In this document: piece by piece, positions 23,801 to 26,626 of the stretch
Position numbering within the stretch: the stretch's first letter is position 1
Layout: each line of letters begins with the position of its first letter
Source of the DNA: an uncultured Collinsella sp.
GTDB lineage: Bacteria > Actinomycetota > Coriobacteriia > Coriobacteriales > Coriobacteriaceae
Reading direction: 5' to 3'
DNA length: 26,626 bases
Assembly (NCBI GenBank): GCA_958370325.1
Contig: CATXJW010000028.1
Location: forward strand, 1 to 26,626
Made by a program: the position numbers and the translations under genes
Notes under the pieces: model-generated
Databases searched by the model: none
Told to the model about the DNA's origin: nothing
What the model saw: only the letters and a program-made list of their open reading frames with translations

Positions 23801-24207
23801 AGATTGCTGCGGCTCATGATGCCGCCGAGCGTGCCGCAGCTGCCAAGATTGAGCTCGACGCTGCCGTTGCTGCGACGGATGCTGTGGCACCTGCCTACTT
23901 GGAGGCGCTTGCCAGCTATACCGCCGCCAAGGCCGCGCTCGACCAGGCTATTGTCGAGCTCAACGCCGAGATCGCTCGCCAAGAGGCCGCCGAGCGCGGG
24001 AATGGCGAGAAGGCTCAGCCCGTCACCCAGGTGTCGTACCAGGCCAAACATTCGGTGGCAAAGACCGAGATTGCGATGCAGCAGACGGCGATGCCCGCCG
24101 CGGGCGATACGTCCGAGCTGCTGGGCGAGACCTTCGTGATCGGCGGAACGGTCCTGGTGGCCGCCGGCGTCTTCCTGTCCGACAGGCGCCGTCAGCTGAT
24201 TCATTAG
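20854..24207 (+). CDS. secreted CAP-domain protein between two long Ala-rich coiled coils, with C-terminal wall/membrane anchor
   Basis: This is a 1117-aa surface protein. A signal peptide covers residues 1-46 (basic start, hydrophobic 'MATVAAATIAM', likely cut after AVA at 44-46). Residues about 80-440 are an Ala/Gln/Asp/Lys coiled coil. A CAP (SCP/PR1-like) domain lies at about 445-670, with 'CNEYRKSVGLSELKVTYSMM', 'VGENVAWNYGS' (GEN signature) and 'GHYINVINPYYTVTGMGV' (His plus the strand block). A second coiled coil covers about 672-1050. The C-terminus has MPAAGD (1080-1085), a hydrophobic segment (1093-1108) and RRR, the layout of a sortase signal but with MPAAG in place of LPXTG. It probably projects the CAP domain from the cell surface; the CAP ligand is unknown. 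GAAGGA precedes the ATG at 20854. A long open frame on the opposite strand is an artefact of the repeats. Confidence 0.9.
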   Translation: MSKNVNKNINGGAAGKAKAAGRMATVAAATIAMTGGSLLSPLTAVAQGANGADVTGKPAAVLFPLTSAVAASTGAGTVSAAQKVADLQAAVDAARAKAAAAKADLDTAAAPYDAATANQQQAQSAYDAARGASDAAASAASTELEKQMGAAQDKADADVKTLEDAQAALGAAKKNLADKDEALATAQKASDDARAALEAAQAAASDATPEAVAAAQAAADQAASELAQATQQAADAQARLVDAQAAADAAAAKKQDTQDKLSAAQQAKDAADTDVNAAQASYDAAKADLDRAEQGAAGPEYEAAKAKVDAAAATLDAAKSVRAQREGELAAASQEVTTAEGEVQAAQQALAVQQQAAADAQSKLDAATATATAADAAVDQAKAEHANALAALADAQAKLSAAKDEKNAADKALDQAKAQKQQADQAVAQAQAKLDAAQATANASAENYRQGAIAFFKSVGADDAADMILNCKYASLTKVGEEVDATSLTNMKQAIVWLKACNEYRKSVGLSELKVTYSMMAAAIADANYSDTKVAHAQQFNVGENVAWNYGSDPFKQWVTEEKAYFDAAAASLGATGLTGKAAYDFYMANEDKIDAYVLQYYGSMGSVGHYINVINPYYTVTGMGVCTRGTMNRWSTQAQTFAYSGQWYKPYNANPMTVAEYEAALSAWCDSLANPEQGVDTARRELAAAQGVADDAANKANAASQAVVAKQAQVERTAGAVDAAADKVSEAQAAVEQKQAAAEAAARAVSDVRADLGAANAAVAAAQDAVGAKSGELDIAKGRVTAAKRALDAARAGVGDKQDALAAAQNELAAYSADIAAAQRAFGAASSALEDARANQREAEAELAVAQGDADQADIDAVAAQAELDMAQQAASDADAAAATAQAKSDAAAARASQLKNAAASLAKATRDKAAAAAALDAAAMAVSEAEYDVVEADDAVTDAAAACDASAAAVTRLRRINLAEAIVNGSADDADETLNAKIAAAHDAAERAAAAKIELDAAVAATDAVAPAYLEALASYTAAKAALDQAIVELNAEIARQEAAERGNGEKAQPVTQVSYQAKHSVAKTEIAMQQTAMPAAGDTSELLGETFVIGGTVLVAAGVFLSDRRRQLIH

Positions 24208-24231
24208 GGGCGGAAGGAATCGGACCGTTTT

Positions 24232-24283
24232 CGGCGCGCGCTGCTGGGAGCAAAGAGGCCCCATACGGTGCGCGCCGCCTTTA
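24232..24283 (+). terminator. probable terminator after the CAP-protein gene
   Basis: An 8-bp GC-only stem CGGCGCGC (24232-24239) pairs with GCGCGCCG (24270-24277). The 30-base loop contains a smaller GGG/CCC pairing, and CCTTTATCTT follows. It begins 25 bases after the CAP gene stop. Confidence 0.45.
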
Positions 24284-24310
24284 TCTTCAAGATTGATTGA
24301 GGAGGGACAC

Positions 24311-24667
24311 ATGCAAATTAGAGGAGAAGCTGCGATTGCCTGTGGGTTCATGGCGGGCTTGGCAACGGGACTGCTGTTCGATGGATGTTTCGACAGCTAC
24401 ATCAATCGATTCCGCGACTCTGGTTTTTCGAGAAGTAGGCCCCAAGAACCGGAGCCAGTTTGTCAAAAGATGGCCACGCCGGCCAAGCCCTACAGCGTGG
24501 ATACTTCAAAAATCAAGGTAATCGTCACCAAGAACGGCAAAATCTATCACCGCTCTGCGGGATGTAAAAGCCTTCCTCAAAACGCAATTAAAACAAGCGT
24601 GCCATTAGCAACCGCACTCAAACGAGGAAAGATTCCCTGTTCAGCATGTTGCCCGTCGGCGGCTTAG
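24311..24667 (+). CDS. 118-aa membrane-anchored protein with a YHR-x2-C ... PC-x2-C putative metal site
   Basis: A short hydrophobic N-terminal segment (about 6-23) is followed by a variable linker and a compact C-terminal domain (about 68-115): 'VIVTKNGKIYHRSAGCKSL' and 'ALKRGKIPCSACCPSAA'. The pattern 'vyvtknGk.YHr..C..L ... A...G..PC..C' occurs in many small extracytoplasmic or nuclease-associated domains of Gram-positive bacteria and resembles the Ada-type zinc-binding fold, with His80, Cys85, Cys110 and Cys113 as possible ligands. The function is not known. GGAGGGA lies a few bases before the ATG at 24311. The N-terminal segment may be a signal anchor. Confidence 0.75.
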   Translation: MQIRGEAAIACGFMAGLATGLLFDGCFDSYINRFRDSGFSRSRPQEPEPVCQKMATPAKPYSVDTSKIKVIVTKNGKIYHRSAGCKSLPQNAIKTSVPLATALKRGKIPCSACCPSAA

Positions 24668-24820
24668 GAGATTCTTCAGGGTTGTTTTGCAAGGGCATGG
24701 GTCCCTGCGGACGCGCGGGTTTAAAAACGTGTCCGAACGACATGGGACACTTAATCTGCCGTTCCGCTCTGTCGCGACGGCACGTACCTGAACAACAACC
24801 CTCTAAGGAGTTCGATATCG

Positions 24821-25033
24821 ATGAGTGGCAACACCAAGCATCTCGCAAAGAGGTGCGTCAAGGACGCGGGGCCGTGCCTCGCGTTGTGTCTCGCCGGCGC
24901 AGCGGTTGCGCTGCTGGCTGTTCTGGGGCCGTTCGACGTGCTCCGAAGTGCCAGCTCCCTGCACGTTTGCATGGCCCTTGCCGGCGCCATGATGACCGGC
25001 GGCGTGCTCGATTTGTTTTTTTTGGGTGCTTGA
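24821..25033 (+). CDS. 70-aa small membrane protein
   Basis: Two hydrophobic segments (about 17-36 and 46-68), connected by a short loop 'GPFDVLRSASS', follow a basic start. AAGGAG (24804-24809) is 11 bases before the ATG. A run of eight T (25016-25023) lies four codons before the stop; slippage there would replace the last residues and extend the protein to near 25068. No family was recognised. The 113 bases to the next gene hold only that gene's ribosome site. Confidence 0.6.
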   Translation: MSGNTKHLAKRCVKDAGPCLALCLAGAAVALLAVLGPFDVLRSASSLHVCMALAGAMMTGGVLDLFFLGA

Positions 25034-25146
25034 CCCGTTTGGATGGAAGAACGAGGGGTAAGCCCTAAGGGATGCAGATGCCGGGGCCGTTCTGCAGTTT
25101 CTGCCATCGACTTGTCCAGACCCGTACAGCGCGGAGGTGCTGCTTG

Positions 25147-25902
25147 ATGTCCATTTTCGTTACCGGAGACGTTCACGGTATTGCCGAGTATGGGGCGAGC
25201 CGCTTCTCGTCGCGCGCTTGGCCATTGGGCCGAATGCTGACGCGCGATGACGTGGTGATCGTTGCCGGCGACTTTGGCTTTATATGGAGCGGCTCGAACA
25301 CCGACAAATACTGGCTCGACTGGTTTGAGTCCAAGCCTTGGACCACATGTTTTGTCGACGGTAATCACGAGAACCACCATCTGCTGGCGGGGTTGCCGAT
25401 GCGCGAGTGGAATGGGGGTCTCGTTCACGAGGCTCGCCCGCACGTGCTGCATCTGATGCGCGGCGAGGTGTTCGACATCGCGGGGAGCACGGTGCTCGCC
25501 ATGGGCGGCGCCGCGAGCCATGACAGACAGTGGCGCCAGGAGGGGAAGACTTGGTGGCCCGAGGAAATGCCGAGTGAGGGCGAGATGAACCATTGCCGCG
25601 CCTCGCTCGATCGCGTGGGCTGGAAGGTCGACTATGTTGTGACTCACGAGGCGCCGGTCGATTTGGCGGACGAGCTGTGCATGGAGTGCAATCGCGAGTT
25701 CTACGATGATTCGCTGCAGGCCTTTTTGGGCGAGCTCGACGGGCGACTCGACTACCGCACTTGGTTCTTTGGCCATTACCATGACGATGAATGGCGCGAT
25801 GACAGGCATCGCCTTATCTATCAAGATATCGTGCCAATCGAAGTGCGGTGTACCGACGGATTTGGTGAGACGACGAGCGGCTATTCCGAGCAAGAGCGTT
25901 AG
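25147..25902 (+). CDS. calcineurin-like metallophosphoesterase (first of three)
   Basis: This 251-aa protein has the full binuclear-metal phosphoesterase signature: GDVHG (7-11), GDFG (41-44), GNHEN (72-76), 'VTHEAP' (165-170) and GHYHDD (209-214). Enzymes of this fold hydrolyse phosphomonoesters or diesters using Mn or Fe/Zn. The substrate cannot be read from sequence. The long block between GNHEN and THEAP, with many Trp residues, is typical of a clostridial/actinobacterial subfamily. GGAGG lies 9 bases before the ATG at 25147, which decides this start over an upstream ATG at 25072. The next phosphoesterase follows after 9 bases, so they form an operon. Confidence 0.9.
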   Translation: MSIFVTGDVHGIAEYGASRFSSRAWPLGRMLTRDDVVIVAGDFGFIWSGSNTDKYWLDWFESKPWTTCFVDGNHENHHLLAGLPMREWNGGLVHEARPHVLHLMRGEVFDIAGSTVLAMGGAASHDRQWRQEGKTWWPEEMPSEGEMNHCRASLDRVGWKVDYVVTHEAPVDLADELCMECNREFYDDSLQAFLGELDGRLDYRTWFFGHYHDDEWRDDRHRLIYQDIVPIEVRCTDGFGETTSGYSEQER

Positions 25903-25911
25903 GAGATCCCC

Positions 25912-26550
25912 ATGATCTGGTTTACTAGCGATACCCATTTTGGGCACGAGAACATGTTGCGGCTCTGCGGTAGACCCTGGTCGACTGTTGCGCAGATGAA
26001 CGACGCCATGGTCGCCAACATTAACAGCAAGGTCGCTGCGGATGACGAGCTCTACATCTTGGGCGACTTTAGCTTTAAGATGACGGTCCAAGATGCCTAC
26101 GAGCTGCGCAAAAGCATTGTCTGCAAGCGCGTCCACCTGCTGCCCGGCAACCACGACAAAGACTGGACGCAGCCTGCGGTGGCGGATGCTTTTATCGTCG
26201 AGCCGCCCATTTGCGTGCTTAAGATCGACCGTCAAAAAATCGTGCTGAGCCACTATCCCATGGTCGACTGGCAGGGCATGTCGCACGGCGGCTGGCATCT
26301 TCACGGGCATATCCACAGCTGCGGCGGCGCGTACAACAAGTTCAACCTTCGGCAGGGGCTGCTGCGCTATGACGTGGGCGTGGATGCCAACGGCTACGCC
26401 CCGGTGAGCCTAGAGGAGCTCAAGTCGTGGTTTGCGCAGGTTGAGGAGCCGGTGTGTTGCGTTAAGTGGCCGTGGTGGGTCAACGTCACGGACGATGAAC
26501 AGGTCGAGCGCGACCTCGAAGCCTATAAGAGGGAAGTGGTGGTCCGATGA
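25912..26550 (+). CDS. calcineurin-like metallophosphoesterase (second of three)
   Basis: This 212-aa protein belongs to the short YfcE/phosphoesterase-like branch: SDTHFGH (6-12), GDFS (51-54), GNHDK (79-83), SHYP (113-116) and HGHIH (131-135), all expected metal or catalytic residues. It is only distantly related to the gene before it, so the pair is not a simple recent duplication. GGAG overlaps the stop of the upstream gene, and the following gene starts at the overlapping ATGA. Enzymes with this pattern are often annotated as hydrolases acting on phosphodiesters or nucleotides; the substrate is unknown here. The C-terminus beyond about 150 carries extra aromatic-rich sequence. Confidence 0.9.
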   Translation: MIWFTSDTHFGHENMLRLCGRPWSTVAQMNDAMVANINSKVAADDELYILGDFSFKMTVQDAYELRKSIVCKRVHLLPGNHDKDWTQPAVADAFIVEPPICVLKIDRQKIVLSHYPMVDWQGMSHGGWHLHGHIHSCGGAYNKFNLRQGLLRYDVGVDANGYAPVSLEELKSWFAQVEEPVCCVKWPWWVNVTDDEQVERDLEAYKREVVVR

Positions 26551-26626
26551 CGGTCTATGTGACGGGCGATGTTCACGGCGGCCTCGACATGCAAAAGCTG
26601 CGCGATTGGGATCTTGGGGATAGCCT
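26547..26626 (+). CDS. third metallophosphoesterase, cut by the window end
   Basis: Only the first 26 complete codons are present ('MTVYVTGDVHGGLDMQKLRD'). GDVHG at residues 7-11 places it in the same family as the first of the three genes. Its ATG overlaps the stop of the preceding gene (ATGA), so it is translationally coupled. Confidence 0.75.
   Translation, partial: MTVYVTGDVHGGLDMQKLRDWDLGDS

Noticed and set aside
24751..26316. 521-codon open frame on the minus strand opposite the phosphoesterases
   Set aside because: It is antisense to two proteins with complete catalytic motifs; its translation is rich in His, Arg and Pro with no recognisable fold.
1..26626. Search for tRNA, rRNA, integrase, transposase or attachment sites
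   Set aside because: None were recognised by eye; the only mobile-element-like signal is the 121-bp inverted-repeat element at 6598-6718.

Overview
The window looks like chromosomal accessory DNA from a fairly GC-rich, high-GC Gram-positive gut bacterium. A member of the Coriobacteriia, probably Collinsella, fits best. This is an inference from codon use, gene style and the large Ala-rich coiled-coil CAP surface protein; there is no rRNA or other marker gene here to prove it. No tRNA, rRNA, CRISPR array, integrase or transposase was recognised.

Layout. 1-1.6 kb: an AbiEi/AbiEii-type toxin-antitoxin pair. It ends at a strong hairpin shared with a convergent gene (1.6-3.1 kb, minus) that encodes a degenerate HsdM-like segment joined to one HsdS-like DNA-recognition segment. 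3.3-5.8 kb: an unknown protein followed by a VirD4/TraG-type ATPase without its membrane anchor. 5.9-6.5 kb: a ClpP-family protease with an intact triad. 6.6-6.7 kb: a 121-bp element bounded by 18-bp inverted repeats. 6.7-9.3 kb: an AT-richer HpaII-family restriction endonuclease facing a convergent C5-cytosine methyltransferase. 9.7-11.9 kb (minus): a 721-aa protein with a DUF6076-like Cys cluster.

12.0-14.4 kb holds small unknown genes: a 108-aa soluble protein, a 274-aa membrane protein, a pseudogene tail of a paralogue of the 108-aa protein, a 206-aa acidic protein and a doubtful 81-aa ORF. 14.6-20.4 kb is the most interesting part: a two-gene operon made of a 1310-aa SF2 helicase with a C-terminal PD-(D/E)XK-like nuclease motif and, overlapping it, a 631-aa protein whose end reads like the PIWI end of a prokaryotic Argonaute. 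Domain content, gene order and sizes match the DdmD/DdmE anti-plasmid system of Vibrio cholerae. I propose a divergent DdmDE-like system.

After it come a 64-aa acidic Cys-containing protein with its own sigma70-type promoter and leader hairpin, and a 1117-aa secreted CAP-domain protein between long coiled coils with a non-standard C-terminal anchor (MPAAG instead of LPXTG). Then follow two small membrane-associated proteins and three consecutive calcineurin-type metallophosphoesterases, the last cut by the window edge.

Taken together, roughly 0-20.4 kb reads as a defence island (toxin-antitoxin, methylase/specificity remnant, type II restriction-modification, helicase-nuclease plus Argonaute), with a conjugation-type ATPase and a ClpP paralogue inside it. 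20.8-26.6 kb is cell-envelope and housekeeping-type material.
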